Assembly (NCBI RefSeq): GCF_002210225.1
Contig: NZ_MWUJ01000006.1
Location: 124,001 to 188,000 of the forward strand
Direction of reading: 5' to 3'
DNA length: 64,000 bases
Source of the DNA: Geofilum rhodophaeum
GTDB taxonomy: Bacteria; Bacteroidota; Bacteroidia; Bacteroidales; Marinilabiliaceae
Shown: one piece after another, positions 17,944 through 27,726 of the stretch
Layout: each line of letters begins with the position of its first letter
How positions within the stretch are numbered: the first letter of the stretch is position 1
The notes under the pieces: model-generated
What the model saw: only the letters and a program-made list of their open reading frames with translations
The model's database searches: none
What the model was told of the DNA's origin: nothing
Made by a program: the position numbers and the translations under genes

Positions 17944-20900
17944 ATGGCACAACTAAAGGTTTACAGAGCCTCCGCTGGTTCAGGAAAGACATTTCGACTT
18001 ACGGGGGAGTACCTGCAGCTCTTGTTTAAAGATCCGCTCAACTACAGACAAATATTGGCGGTTACTTTTACCAATAAAGCAACGGCTGAAATGCGCAGTC
18101 GCATTTTATCGGCCCTGAATCAATTGGCCGCTCCGGAACAATCCAACTCACCCTACCTGTCTGACCTAAAAAAACACAGCCAGCTGAGCACGCAAGAGGT
18201 AAAGGCGCGGGCCAGTCTGCTTTTGGCCTTATTGCTGCACGACTTTTCGCGTTTCTCCATCAGCACCATCGACAGTTTTTTTCAAAAGGTAACCCGTTCC
18301 TTTGCACGGGAAATGGGCCTTCCTATTGGTTTTAGACTGGAGTTGGAGACCCAGCATTTAATGCAACAGGCCATTGATCAACTGATTTTGGAGATGAATG
18401 CGCCCAGGCACCAAAACCTTAAACAATGGCTGCTCGATTTTGCGCGGGAACGTATGGAGGAAGACAGCAAATGGAACATTTCGGGAGAAATAGCCTCCAT
18501 CAGCAATGAGATATTTAAAGAGAAATACCAGGAGCATGCCGTAGCCTTGAGTCGTCAAATCGGCAATAAAAACTATCTGGCCACTTATAAAAATGCCCTT
18601 CGTGAAATAATGAGTAATACCGACAGGCATTTGAGGGACTTAGGAGAAAAAGCCCTGGCCTTGTTAACGAAGTACAACCTGGATGTAAGGGAAGATTTCA
18701 AGGGCCGTACCAGAGCTCCTGCGCTGCAGTTTGAACGTATGGCCCGAGGCGAAGAACACCTCGACTTAAAGCGCCACGAAAAGTTGCTTAAAGGCATTGA
18801 GGAATGGCAGCGGAAGGAAAACTCAGCGGAAAAGAATGCAGCCATTGAAGCAGCCTACAACGAAGGCCTGGCTCAAATCGTACGTCAGGCGGTGGATTAC
18901 CTGCACCAAGAAGGACGCAATTACTACACCGCTCAGGTTGTATTGAAACACCTGAATGCTCTGGGATTAATCAACGATGTATATGAAAAAATGATGGCTT
19001 TGTGTCGCGCACAAAACATCTTCATGATTTCGGGCACCAACCATCTACTCACCCGCATCATTGCCAATAACGACACCCCTTTTATTTATGAAAAGACCGG
19101 TACACGCTATGCCCATTATATGATGGATGAGTTTCAGGACACCTCATCGCTGCAATACCAAAATTTTATTCCTCTGGTTAAAGATGCCCTGGCAGGTGGC
19201 CACTATGCCCTTATGGTAGGCGATGTAAAGCAGGCCATTTACCGTTGGCGCAATTCGGACTGGAATCTATTGGCCGAAGAAGTGGAGAAGGATTATGCTG
19301 CCTACGGGGTGGACTTGAACACCCTGGATACCAACTGGCGCAGCAGCAAAGACGTTATTGCCTTTAACAACGGTTTCTTCACCCAGGCTGCCGGTCTGCT
19401 TCAGGAACAATTCAACCAACTGGTTCCGGAAGACTTGAAGGACGACGAGGCTCTGCTGGCCCTGCAAAGCAAAATAAGCAAGGCTTATTTTGACGTAGAG
19501 CAAAAAGTGGCATCCAAAGGACAACAAACCGGCGGCCAGGTCGTCATTCAGTTGCACGAGGCCGCTAACAAGGATGATTTTTACGCGCTGGCGGGTGCCA
19601 GCGCAGTAGCACGCATCGTAAAATTACTGGACGAAGGCTATGCGCTGTCCGACATCTGTGTTTTGGTTCGAAAGAACAAAGAAGGCGTCGAAATCACCAA
19701 TGCCCTCCTATCGGGCCTTTATCACCCCCAGGGTACCGGTCTCCCGGTCATCAGCAACGAAGCACTGCTGCTGTCCAAATCAGAAGCAGTCAATCTGATT
19801 GTAGAACAGTTGCGCTTCATCCAGAATCCCGACAACCAGTTGGCCGAGTCCTTCGTTCGTCTGCACCTGTTTAAATCACAAAAAGAAAAAGGTACTGCCC
19901 TGGACCTTTCCCTACCCTTTCATAGCAAGGAAATACAAGAAGATTGGGAGGCCTACCTGAAGAAATTAAGCGAACTTAGAGAGCTGCCCCTCTACGAATT
20001 GGTTGAGGCCCTGGCTGCCCTCTTGCCCGAATCACTGCGCAACAGTCACTCGGTTTACCTGCAGTCTTTTTTGAGTCTGTGCCTCAACTACATCAACCAG
20101 GAATCGGCCGACATTAATCCTTTTATAGCGTATTGGGATTTGCGGGGCGTAAAAGTATCCCTGTCTATACCCGACAAGCAGGAAGCCATTCGAGTCATGT
20201 CCATCCACAAGTCAAAAGGCCTTGAATTCAGAGCGGTGGTGCTCCCCTATGCCGACTGGGACAATGTAGATGCGCGCAGTAACCTCTTGTGGTTAAAGCC
20301 TCAAACGCCTCCTTTTGATGCCCTTACTCTGGTGCCTGTAATGAGCAGCAAAATACTGACCGAGACCCATTTTGCAGCCGACTATTTGGATGAAATTCTG
20401 CACCAATACGTCGACAACCTTAATGTGACCTACGTAGCCTTCACCAGAGCACGTGAAAGTCTCACCATCATCACTTCAGTGTCCCCCGAGAAAAAAGACA
20501 AGGGAAGTCGCGCCTACAAAAGTCTGGGTGACTTGCTTCAGGCCTATGTCGAACAGGAGGGAAAAAATCATTACGATGAAAACAGCAAGTGTTACGAACT
20601 GGACCAACGGCAGTTGCCGCCACCACCTAGCAAGGAAGAAACCATCAACTTCCGTCCTGAGAACAGCATACCCGCAAAAAACCTTCAGCGACTGCCCTTA
20701 GGCAGGCGGGCACGCATTCACCTCGACAGCTCGGCGTATTTCAGTAAGGAAGAAAATGGCCCCATCAATCACGGCACCCTAATGCACCGTCTGTTCGAAC
20801 AAATAGAGACCAGCGCTGACCTGGAGCCGGCGCTCACTCGTATGCGACTGGAAGGTTGGATTGAAGGCGCAGAAGAAGAAGCACTGCGTCAAAAAGTGCA

Positions 20901-21198
20901 ACACTTTTTACAACACCCACAAGTCCAGACTTGGTTCAATGGCACGTACACCATTAAGACCGAAGCAGCCATTCTGTCCGCTAAAATTCGGCGGCCCGAC
21001 CGGGTTATGATTCGCGAAGGGGAAGTTGTGGTGGTCGACTATAAGTTTGGTCAGCAAAAAAATCCCGCCCACCATACTCAGGTGCGCAGCTATATGCAAC
21101 TTTTGTACAACATGGGTTATTCCAAAATAAAAGCCTACCTGTGGTATGCCGAAAGCAATGAAGTACTGCAGGTAAATGGCCAGGGCAGCCTGTTTTAA
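17944..21198 (+). CDS. UvrD/RecB-type helicase-nuclease, AddA-like
   Basis: A 1084-residue superfamily 1A helicase fused to a RecB-family nuclease. The N-terminal Walker A is ASAGSGKT (Lys15). Motif II is MMDEFQDTS, later motifs include VMSIHKSKGLEF and YVAFTRARESL, and the nuclease Asp/Lys pair lies in VVVDYKFG near the C-terminus. This layout matches AddA of the AddAB double-strand-break resection complex. No AddB partner follows, since the next gene is convergent and overlaps the last 4 bases. It may pair with a distant AddB or act alone. Confidence 0.88.
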   Translation: MAQLKVYRASAGSGKTFRLTGEYLQLLFKDPLNYRQILAVTFTNKATAEMRSRILSALNQLAAPEQSNSPYLSDLKKHSQLSTQEVKARASLLLALLLHDFSRFSISTIDSFFQKVTRSFAREMGLPIGFRLELETQHLMQQAIDQLILEMNAPRHQNLKQWLLDFARERMEEDSKWNISGEIASISNEIFKEKYQEHAVALSRQIGNKNYLATYKNALREIMSNTDRHLRDLGEKALALLTKYNLDVREDFKGRTRAPALQFERMARGEEHLDLKRHEKLLKGIEEWQRKENSAEKNAAIEAAYNEGLAQIVRQAVDYLHQEGRNYYTAQVVLKHLNALGLINDVYEKMMALCRAQNIFMISGTNHLLTRIIANNDTPFIYEKTGTRYAHYMMDEFQDTSSLQYQNFIPLVKDALAGGHYALMVGDVKQAIYRWRNSDWNLLAEEVEKDYAAYGVDLNTLDTNWRSSKDVIAFNNGFFTQAAGLLQEQFNQLVPEDLKDDEALLALQSKISKAYFDVEQKVASKGQQTGGQVVIQLHEAANKDDFYALAGASAVARIVKLLDEGYALSDICVLVRKNKEGVEITNALLSGLYHPQGTGLPVISNEALLLSKSEAVNLIVEQLRFIQNPDNQLAESFVRLHLFKSQKEKGTALDLSLPFHSKEIQEDWEAYLKKLSELRELPLYELVEALAALLPESLRNSHSVYLQSFLSLCLNYINQESADINPFIAYWDLRGVKVSLSIPDKQEAIRVMSIHKSKGLEFRAVVLPYADWDNVDARSNLLWLKPQTPPFDALTLVPVMSSKILTETHFAADYLDEILHQYVDNLNVTYVAFTRARESLTIITSVSPEKKDKGSRAYKSLGDLLQAYVEQEGKNHYDENSKCYELDQRQLPPPPSKEETINFRPENSIPAKNLQRLPLGRRARIHLDSSAYFSKEENGPINHGTLMHRLFEQIETSADLEPALTRMRLEGWIEGAEEEALRQKVQHFLQHPQVQTWFNGTYTIKTEAAILSAKIRRPDRVMIREGEVVVVDYKFGQQKNPAHHTQVRSYMQLLYNMGYSKIKAYLWYAESNEVLQVNGQGSLF

Positions 21199-21797
21199 TC
21201 GCCCTTTCGTTGCTGCCGTTTGCGTCGGGTTTTCTTTTTTTCGACCGAGAAACCAAATTTACCCAGGGCCTTACCCAGTTCGTAGTATTGGCCATGAGCA
21301 TAGGCAATTAGACCCGCCTTCTTTATTGAGAAGGCCCCTGTTTCCGAGTCGATCAACGACTCTTCGGCACGTACATTCACAATTTTAGCCATAAACATAT
21401 CGTGACTGCCTAAGGGCAGCACTTCAGTCACTTCACACTCGATGTTGATGGGCGCCTCCTCAATAGTAGGCGCATTTATTACCCTGGCTTTACCCGGTGT
21501 GAGCTTCATCTCCTCAAATTTATTGTAGCGCCGACCCGACCGCACCCCACACCAGTCGGTGGCAAAAGCCAGGTCTTTGGTGGTCAGGTTTATAACAAAA
21601 GCCCGGTGCTTTTTCAGCAATTCATAGGAGTGTCTGCCCTTGCGTACCGAAATGTAACACATCGGCGGATCGGAACAAATGGTTCCGGTCCACGCAATGG
21701 TAATGATGTTGTACTCCTCGGGGCTCCCTCCCACCGACACCATTACAGCCGGCAGCGGATACACCATATTACCCGGTTTCCAGTCCGTTTTTGCCAT
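21195..21797 (-). CDS. flavin reductase family protein
   Basis: A 200-residue FMN-binding split-barrel protein related to flavin reductases and the DIM6/NTAB family. The N-terminal GNMVYPLPAVMVSVGG and YNIITIAWTGTICSDPPMC stretches form the FMN-binding barrel, followed by a basic C-terminal tail rich in Lys and Arg. It would bind FMN and reduce it with NAD(P)H or donate it to a partner. It follows pyrI by 3 bases and is therefore in the pyrBI unit, perhaps only by position. The tail overlaps the helicase gene end by 4 bases. Confidence 0.88.
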   Translation of the reverse strand: MAKTDWKPGNMVYPLPAVMVSVGGSPEEYNIITIAWTGTICSDPPMCYISVRKGRHSYELLKKHRAFVINLTTKDLAFATDWCGVRSGRRYNKFEEMKLTPGKARVINAPTIEEAPINIECEVTEVLPLGSHDMFMAKIVNVRAEESLIDSETGAFSIKKAGLIAYAHGQYYELGKALGKFGFSVEKKKTRRKRQQRKGD

Positions 21798-21800
21798 AGT

Positions 21801-22259
21801 TTATACCATTTGCAACTCGTCGCGCGAGGTGATTTTTTCGCAATAGTGGCACTTCAGCGCCAAATCCTCCTTATCTTCCACCCGAAAGCGGGTGAGCACC
21901 CCCTCGTTATTGGTCACACATTTGGGATTAAAACATTTTACAATCCCTACCACCTCGTCGGGAATGGTTACATCTCTTTTTTCAACCACCTCGTAACCGC
22001 GAATGATATTGAGTTTGGCATGGGGGGCCACCAAAGATATTTTATTGATTTCATCCCGCTCGAAAAATTTATCGGCCACCTTTATAATGGCCTTTTTTCC
22101 GAACTTATGACTGTCCAGATTGGCCCCAAAGGTAGTTTGATTGGGTATTTGATCGAGTCCTAAAATGGCAATGACATAAAAAAGGGATGCGGCCGGAATA
22201 TGATCAATTACGGTTCCGTTTTCGATGGCACTTACCTGTAATTGTTTTTGTTTGGGCAT
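21801..22259 (-). CDS. pyrI: aspartate carbamoyltransferase regulatory subunit
   Basis: PyrI binds CTP/ATP allosterically and clamps catalytic PyrB trimers. The 152-residue protein has the effector domain (VSAIENGTVIDHIP) and the C-terminal zinc domain with four Cys (CFNPKC and CHYC). ATG 22259 is preferred to an upstream in-frame TTG at 22286. It lies 33 bases after pyrB in the usual pyrB-pyrI order. Its presence means the pathway's first committed step is feedback regulated. Confidence 0.95.
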   Translation of the reverse strand: MPKQKQLQVSAIENGTVIDHIPAASLFYVIAILGLDQIPNQTTFGANLDSHKFGKKAIIKVADKFFERDEINKISLVAPHAKLNIIRGYEVVEKRDVTIPDEVVGIVKCFNPKCVTNNEGVLTRFRVEDKEDLALKCHYCEKITSRDELQMV

Positions 22260-22292
22260 GACTGAATGTTTTTTGGTAATTGACAAAGTAGG

Positions 22293-23216
22293 CTAATTAT
22301 TTGTGAGCTCAGACTCCAGCCCCATTATGGCTGCAATGATGCCCATTCGGGTGTAAACCCCATTTTCGGCCTGCTCAAAGTAATAGGCCTTGGGATTACT
22401 GTCTACATCTACATGAATCTCGTTTACCCTGGGCAGGGGATGCAAAACACGCAGATTATCGCGGGTTCCATTCAGCATCGCGTTACGCAGCACATAAGCA
22501 TTCTTAACCCTTTCGTATTCCATCGGGTCAGAGAAGCGCTCCTTTTGAACCCGGGTCATATAAAGGATGTCGGCCTGATCCAGCTTGCCCATCTCAAACA
22601 GCTCATAAAAAGGAATGCCCCGCTCCTTCAAAAAGATTTTGTACTCTCGTGGCATCGCCAGTTCTTTGGGCGCCACAAAATAAAAGGTGGGATTAAAATG
22701 AGAGAGGGCCATCAACAGCGAATGCACCGTGCGACCGTATTTAAGGTCGCCCACCATGTAAATATTGAGATTATCGAGGGTGCCCTGGGTCTTTTTAATG
22801 GAATACAAATCGAGCAAGGTTTGCGTAGGATGCTGATTGGCCCCATCGCCGGCATTAATAACCGGCACCCTGGCCTGTTCAGAAGCATAGCGGGCGCTGC
22901 CCTCAAGGGGATGACGCATCACAATAAGATCGGCGTAATTACTTACCATTTTAATGGTGTCTTTGAGGGTTTCCCCTTTGGTGGTGGAAGAGGAACTGGC
23001 ATCGGTGAAACCAATGACCCGTGCCCCCAAACGGTTAATGGCGGTCTCGAAACTCAGGCGGGTTCTCGTTGAAGGCTCAAAAAACAAGGAAGCAACAACC
23101 TTATCGCGCAAAAGCGGCTGATTGGGCCGGGCCTCAAAAAGGGCCGCCAGCTCCAGCACTTTCAGAATTTCGTCGCGCGAATAATCGCTGATGGAAACAA
23201 GACTTTTGTTCTTCAT
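22293..23216 (-). CDS. pyrB: aspartate carbamoyltransferase catalytic subunit
   Basis: PyrB joins carbamoyl phosphate and aspartate in pyrimidine synthesis. The 307 residues show the carbamoyl-phosphate loop [13 protein letters not shown], the 80s-loop SSSSTTKGE, the HPTQTLLD motif, and the aspartate-binding HPLPRVNEI. It is the first gene of a pyrB-pyrI-flavin reductase unit divergent from an M18 peptidase. No attenuator is recognised in the 300-base divergent gap. Confidence 0.97.
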   Translation of the reverse strand: MKNKSLVSISDYSRDEILKVLELAALFEARPNQPLLRDKVVASLFFEPSTRTRLSFETAINRLGARVIGFTDASSSSTTKGETLKDTIKMVSNYADLIVMRHPLEGSARYASEQARVPVINAGDGANQHPTQTLLDLYSIKKTQGTLDNLNIYMVGDLKYGRTVHSLLMALSHFNPTFYFVAPKELAMPREYKIFLKERGIPFYELFEMGKLDQADILYMTRVQKERFSDPMEYERVKNAYVLRNAMLNGTRDNLRVLHPLPRVNEIHVDVDSNPKAYYFEQAENGVYTRMGIIAAIMGLESELTNN

Positions 23217-23545
23217 AAATCAGGAATGGTTTAAAAAAATACCCAATCGAAACGATCGGGCAAACAACAACAGCAATGCAACCAGTCTCAAAGGCCGGTA
23301 GTAATGTTCGGTAAAGAAAAAGGGAAATAAATGAAATCCTGCTGTTTGGCAGGAGGTCCGGCAGAAGAATAATTTTCCGGACTTTGCGCCCCAAGATGTT
23401 TTCGCGAGTGCTTGCATTTCAAAGTTCAAAATTAAGCAAAACAATGCACAAGCAACACCACAATCTGCGCTTTTTTTAAACTATATTTAGCCTATCTTTG
23501 TTTCTTAGCCCTTAAACATCGACAAACAATAAAAATTTGGCTCCT
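23217..23545. other. divergent gap between pyrB and the M18 peptidase
   Basis: This 329-base gap carries promoters for both flanking genes. TATCTTTG at 23493-23500 is a candidate -7 box for the peptidase. The pyrB-proximal half is more GC-rich and holds only short unsupported frames. Nothing else is seen. Confidence 0.5.
23493..23500 (+). promoter_or_regulatory. candidate -7 box for the M18 peptidase
   Basis: TATCTTTG fits TAnnTTTG, with a T-run at about the -33 position, 46 bases before the ATG. Confidence 0.45.
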
Positions 23546-24847
23546 ATGGAACAAGCCCGAAAATCGGCACAGGACCTCATTGATTTTATTTACGAAAGCG
23601 CCAGTCCTTTTCATGCGGTAGAGCAGCTTTCCATGCAGCTCGACAAGGCTGGATTCAGCGAATTAAAGCTCGAAGAGGCCTGGAACCTGAAAAAAGGCGG
23701 CAAATACTATCTTACACGCAACGGCTCGGCACTTTTTGCCTTTGTAGTGGGACTGGGTGCACCGCAGACTCATGGGTTTCGGGTTGTTTCGGCGCACAGC
23801 GACTCCCCCGGCTTTAAAATTAAACCACAAGCCGAAATGGTGGTCGAAGACCACTTCATCAAGCTCAACACCGAAGTATATGGCGGACCGGTATTAATGA
23901 GCTGGATCGACCGGCCCCTGTCGATGGCCGGAAGAGTAAGTCTCCGAGGCAGCCAGCCGCTGTGGCCCGACAATCGCCTGGTGAATTTTAAGCGGCCCTT
24001 GCTGACCATTCCGGGATTGGCCATTCACCTCAATCGCAGTGTAAATGAAGGGATGGAAATAAACCGGCAGAAGGATGTTTTGCCCTTGCTGGGTCTGCTG
24101 CCTGAAAAAGGCAGTGAAAAAGACTTTTTGAAGAAGCTGCTCGCTGATGAACTGGGCGTACATCCGGTTGATGTTCTCGACTACGACCTGACCCTCAATG
24201 AAATCCACAAGGGTTGCCTGATGGGTGCTCACAATGAGTTCATATCCAGTCCCAAACTGGACAATTTGGCCATGACGCATGCCGGTCTTATGGCACTGCT
24301 TAACAGTCCGGCCTCCGAGGCCACCCAAATGCTGTGTATCTTCGACAATGAAGAAGTGGGCAGTCTGACCAAACAGGGGGCCGATTCGCCCTTATTCAAA
24401 AATCTTTTCAAACGCATTTTGGCCTTACTGGGACTCAGTCAGGAAGAAATTTACCGAACCGTGTACCGCTCCTTTATGGTGTCGGCCGATATGGCGCACA
24501 GTCTCCACCCCAATTATCCCGAAAAGCACGACCCCAATCTGCATCCCTTACTGAATAAGGGACCGGTGATTAAGATTACAGCCAACCAAAAATATACCAG
24601 TGATGGCGACAGCATTGCGGTTTTTGAAGCACTTTGTGAACAGGCCGGCGTTCCCTGTCAAAAATTTGTCAATCGCTCCGACATGGCTGGCGGCTCTACC
24701 TTGGGAAATTTGAGCACAGGTCAACTCGATATTCGCAGTGTGGATGTAGGCAACCCCATGCTGGCCATGCATTCGGTGCGCGAGCTGGCCGGCGTAGACG
24801 ATCACCTTTATATGATCAGGGCCATGCAAGCTTTCTTTGCACTATAA
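23546..24847 (+). CDS. M18 family aminopeptidase
   Basis: A cytosolic di-zinc aminopeptidase of the M18 family (aspartyl aminopeptidase type), removing acidic or other N-terminal residues from peptides. The 433-residue length is typical. Metal and catalytic motifs are visible: SAHSDSPGFKIKP, FDNEEVGSLTKQGAD, VSADMAHSLHPNYPEKH, and a C-terminal LAMHSVREL. ATG 23546 is chosen over a TTG at 23537. It is divergent from pyrB and convergent with a serine hydrolase gene 1 base away, so it is probably monocistronic. Confidence 0.93.
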   Translation: MEQARKSAQDLIDFIYESASPFHAVEQLSMQLDKAGFSELKLEEAWNLKKGGKYYLTRNGSALFAFVVGLGAPQTHGFRVVSAHSDSPGFKIKPQAEMVVEDHFIKLNTEVYGGPVLMSWIDRPLSMAGRVSLRGSQPLWPDNRLVNFKRPLLTIPGLAIHLNRSVNEGMEINRQKDVLPLLGLLPEKGSEKDFLKKLLADELGVHPVDVLDYDLTLNEIHKGCLMGAHNEFISSPKLDNLAMTHAGLMALLNSPASEATQMLCIFDNEEVGSLTKQGADSPLFKNLFKRILALLGLSQEEIYRTVYRSFMVSADMAHSLHPNYPEKHDPNLHPLLNKGPVIKITANQKYTSDGDSIAVFEALCEQAGVPCQKFVNRSDMAGGSTLGNLSTGQLDIRSVDVGNPMLAMHSVRELAGVDDHLYMIRAMQAFFAL

Positions 24848-24848
24848 A

Positions 24849-27542
24849 TCAATTTTCCGGTTGCACTTTCAGGTCGAGCAGCGAACGGTAAACAGCATCC
24901 TGCACCTCCGTTCGCACATTCATTTGCAAAAGCTTCCGGTTAAAAGAATCGGGGTGAATGCGGTTACTTAAAAATACATAAACCAAATCGTATTCGGGAT
25001 CGACCCAAACCAGGGTGCCTGTGAAACCCGAATGCCCATAAGATGAGGCAGAAGCCAGCCGGGAACTGGGGGTCTCCTTCTCCGGATCCATTTCCGGTTT
25101 GTCAAACCCCAGGCCTCTTCGGTTATCTTCCGTTTGCCGCTGGGTAAAAAAATCTACCGTTTCGGGATGAAGATATTGTAATCCCCCATAACTGCCACCG
25201 TTAAGATACATTTGCAGCATTTTTGCCAGATCATTGGCCGTACCAAAGAGGCCGGCATGACCGGCAACTCCGCCTAAGAGAGCGGCAGCTTGATCGTGCA
25301 CACTCCCCTGCAAGAGCTGCCTCCTGAAGGCCACATCGTTTTCGGTGGGGACCAGAGAATAGCTGTTGGGACTGCGCCAGGGGTTAAACAACAGCCGGTG
25401 CGCGCCCAAGCGGCGGTAAAAATAGGCCTCAGCTGCTTCATCCAGCGTTTGCCCGCTGAGTTGCTCCTGTATGCGCTGCAGCAAAATAAAATTCAAATCG
25501 CTGTATACATAGCCCCGCTTATGCCGTCCGGCATTCAAAATACGATAATACATCGAATCGGGATAACTGTAGTGCAGGTATAAATCAGGAGCCACTGCTA
25601 CCGAATATTGTAAATCGGGTAGCGAGCGAAACAAGTCACTGCGTAGTCTTACCTCCCTATGCATGTAAAGACGTTCATCTACCCGCCTGTTGTAAACAGG
25701 ACTGCGTCGTCCGCTGTACAGATCGCCCTTGACCCGACTTAAATCGTAGGTGGCGGTATGAAAAGGGAGGTAGGCGGGCAAGCCCGACTCGTGCAACAAC
25801 AAATCCCGCAATAAAATGTCTCTTTTATCGGTGGTATCTGCCTCTGTTAAAATATTCCCAATGCGCTCGCCCAAACGCCAAAGTCCAGCATCGTAATTTT
25901 TCATGGCTACCGCCAGAGTCGCTGCTATTTTGCTTATGGAAGCCAAATCGTACAAATCGTTATCGCCTACAGGCTGTTCTTTGTCGTAACGATGCCAGCC
26001 ATAGTTCCGCTGAAAAACAACCACGCCTTTACGGGCAACCAGAATTTGCGCACCAGGTGTGGCCTGTTCTTTAATGGCGTCAGCCATTAAATGGTCAATT
26101 TTATTCAGCGAATCTGCATTCATATTGACTTCCCCAGGCAATCCGTACTTGAGGCGAGTGGCCGGCATAACCCGCCTTTTTCCCGCCACAGCAGAGCCAA
26201 AAAAGTCAGGCAGCGAACGCTCATCCCCTACCGCAATGCCATTAAAAAGGGCCTGTGCCAGCAGGGACCAGGTTAAGGGCAAATCGGCCGGGGCGGTAAA
26301 AAAAGCATCCAGCTCCTTGGGCCACTCATCAAAGGGCAGCTCGGAGGGTTTTCCGGTCCAAAAAAGAACAACAGCAGCCTGCGAATAGTGCTGCCGCAAA
26401 TCTCGCAATACTTTTTTCAAACTTCCTTGCTCAGCCCCTCGCTTATCTGCAGTCAGTAAAATAAGATCAAATGCCTTCGGATCAAGAGTTTCGGGTGCCT
26501 CGATTAGGTAACGACCTACCATCTCACGAAAATTGGCCGGTGGCGAATCGCCCAAATGATAAAACCCCATATTCAAATCAAGCTGCGTTAAAGGCAGCAA
26601 GGTGGAACCCGGCGCAGAAAAAGCAGATATACTCTGCTCATAGGCCCGCCTTATCGAATGCGTGTAAGGAGCCCGAAACCCCTCTTCATCGGCCCTTACT
26701 TCCCTCACCAACATATATTTGTAAGCCAAAGCGGTTTTTGCTGCTTTTTCTAACAGTTCCTCCTTCAACCAACGGTTTTTAAACACTTGTACAAGCCGTT
26801 GATGATCGCTTGCATAAGAGGAGGTTTCGAGTAACCAACCATCACTCAACACCTGTTCTAGCGACATTTCTGTGGCCGGAACAAGTGACTGTCCTTTCCC
26901 ATCCGTCATTTGAGGCAGGCGAGCCGGCAATAAGCGGGCGATTTGCCGTGGAATGCCATGCACCCCCAAATGCATCAACAGCAACGAATCTCCCTGAAAC
27001 GACAAGGGCGTCCATATTTTATGTACCGATACCGACCGAACCGTTGAACCGGCAGCCGATACCAGGGGGTAATCCTCAAATATATCGGAATTATAGAAAG
27101 CAGCCACTCCGTGTTCGCGCCCCCACGCCTGTACCAGACAACGGGTCAGCTCACGCTGAACCGCCCTGCTGGAAAGACGCATAGTTTTTTCATCAGGAAA
27201 GGGCCAAGCAAATTGCGCGCAATGAAAACCAGAACGCAAATCCGCCACATACTGGGGCGCCAAAGGAATGGGATGAGCCGACACAGCATCATTGTATGAA
27301 CCTGCTTCGGCCAAAATAAAACCAGGGGGAGGCAGGCTTTGCTCCGCACCACCTCCTTTTCCCTCCTCATAGTTGCGTACCACCATTATCTGGGCCAGCT
27401 TCATCTCCAAATCGAGTACACCATATACCGATTCGGCCCATAGGTTGGCCTCCCGGGTAAAGCGCCCATTTTCTAAGGATTGAGCACCCACCAAAAAAAA
27501 GGAAAATAGAAACAGCAGAACAGCCCCGCAAACTCGATTCAT
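24849..27542 (-). CDS. degenerate GH3-like domain fused to a beta-lactamase-fold serine hydrolase
   Basis: An 897-residue exported protein with signal peptide (CGAVLLFLFSFFLVGAQS). Residues about 25-440 resemble the GH3 beta-N-acetylhexosaminidase N- and C-domains, but the KHFPGHG-type catalytic motif is absent, so that half looks inactive. Residues about 470-890 are a class C beta-lactamase domain with SISK (Ser535, Lys538), YSDLNF and a GHSGFTG third motif. GH3/beta-lactamase fusions are common in Bacteroidota and probably act on cell-wall muropeptides. It converges on the M18 gene. Confidence 0.82.
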   Translation of the reverse strand: MNRVCGAVLLFLFSFFLVGAQSLENGRFTREANLWAESVYGVLDLEMKLAQIMVVRNYEEGKGGGAEQSLPPPGFILAEAGSYNDAVSAHPIPLAPQYVADLRSGFHCAQFAWPFPDEKTMRLSSRAVQRELTRCLVQAWGREHGVAAFYNSDIFEDYPLVSAAGSTVRSVSVHKIWTPLSFQGDSLLLMHLGVHGIPRQIARLLPARLPQMTDGKGQSLVPATEMSLEQVLSDGWLLETSSYASDHQRLVQVFKNRWLKEELLEKAAKTALAYKYMLVREVRADEEGFRAPYTHSIRRAYEQSISAFSAPGSTLLPLTQLDLNMGFYHLGDSPPANFREMVGRYLIEAPETLDPKAFDLILLTADKRGAEQGSLKKVLRDLRQHYSQAAVVLFWTGKPSELPFDEWPKELDAFFTAPADLPLTWSLLAQALFNGIAVGDERSLPDFFGSAVAGKRRVMPATRLKYGLPGEVNMNADSLNKIDHLMADAIKEQATPGAQILVARKGVVVFQRNYGWHRYDKEQPVGDNDLYDLASISKIAATLAVAMKNYDAGLWRLGERIGNILTEADTTDKRDILLRDLLLHESGLPAYLPFHTATYDLSRVKGDLYSGRRSPVYNRRVDERLYMHREVRLRSDLFRSLPDLQYSVAVAPDLYLHYSYPDSMYYRILNAGRHKRGYVYSDLNFILLQRIQEQLSGQTLDEAAEAYFYRRLGAHRLLFNPWRSPNSYSLVPTENDVAFRRQLLQGSVHDQAAALLGGVAGHAGLFGTANDLAKMLQMYLNGGSYGGLQYLHPETVDFFTQRQTEDNRRGLGFDKPEMDPEKETPSSRLASASSYGHSGFTGTLVWVDPEYDLVYVFLSNRIHPDSFNRKLLQMNVRTEVQDAVYRSLLDLKVQPEN

Positions 27543-27678
27543 ACCAACGCGGACTTAATGATTTCGAAGTTTTTTGATCAACACATACAAAAATAGAACA
27601 TATATGTGAGTCGCGCAGGTCTTTGGCGCAAAAAGGGACTTTTTTTTTATTAAAGCTAAAAATTTCAAAAAGAAGTCT

Positions 27679-27686
27679 TATTTTTG
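27679..27686 (+). promoter_or_regulatory. candidate -7 box for the response regulator
   Basis: TATTTTTG fits TAnnTTTG, 41 bases before the ATG. A 10-base tandem duplication (GAGTTGAAAT at 27694 and 27704) follows in the leader. Confidence 0.4.
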
Positions 27687-27726
27687 AAAATGTGAGTTGA
27701 AATGAGTTGAAATGAAACAATAAGCC

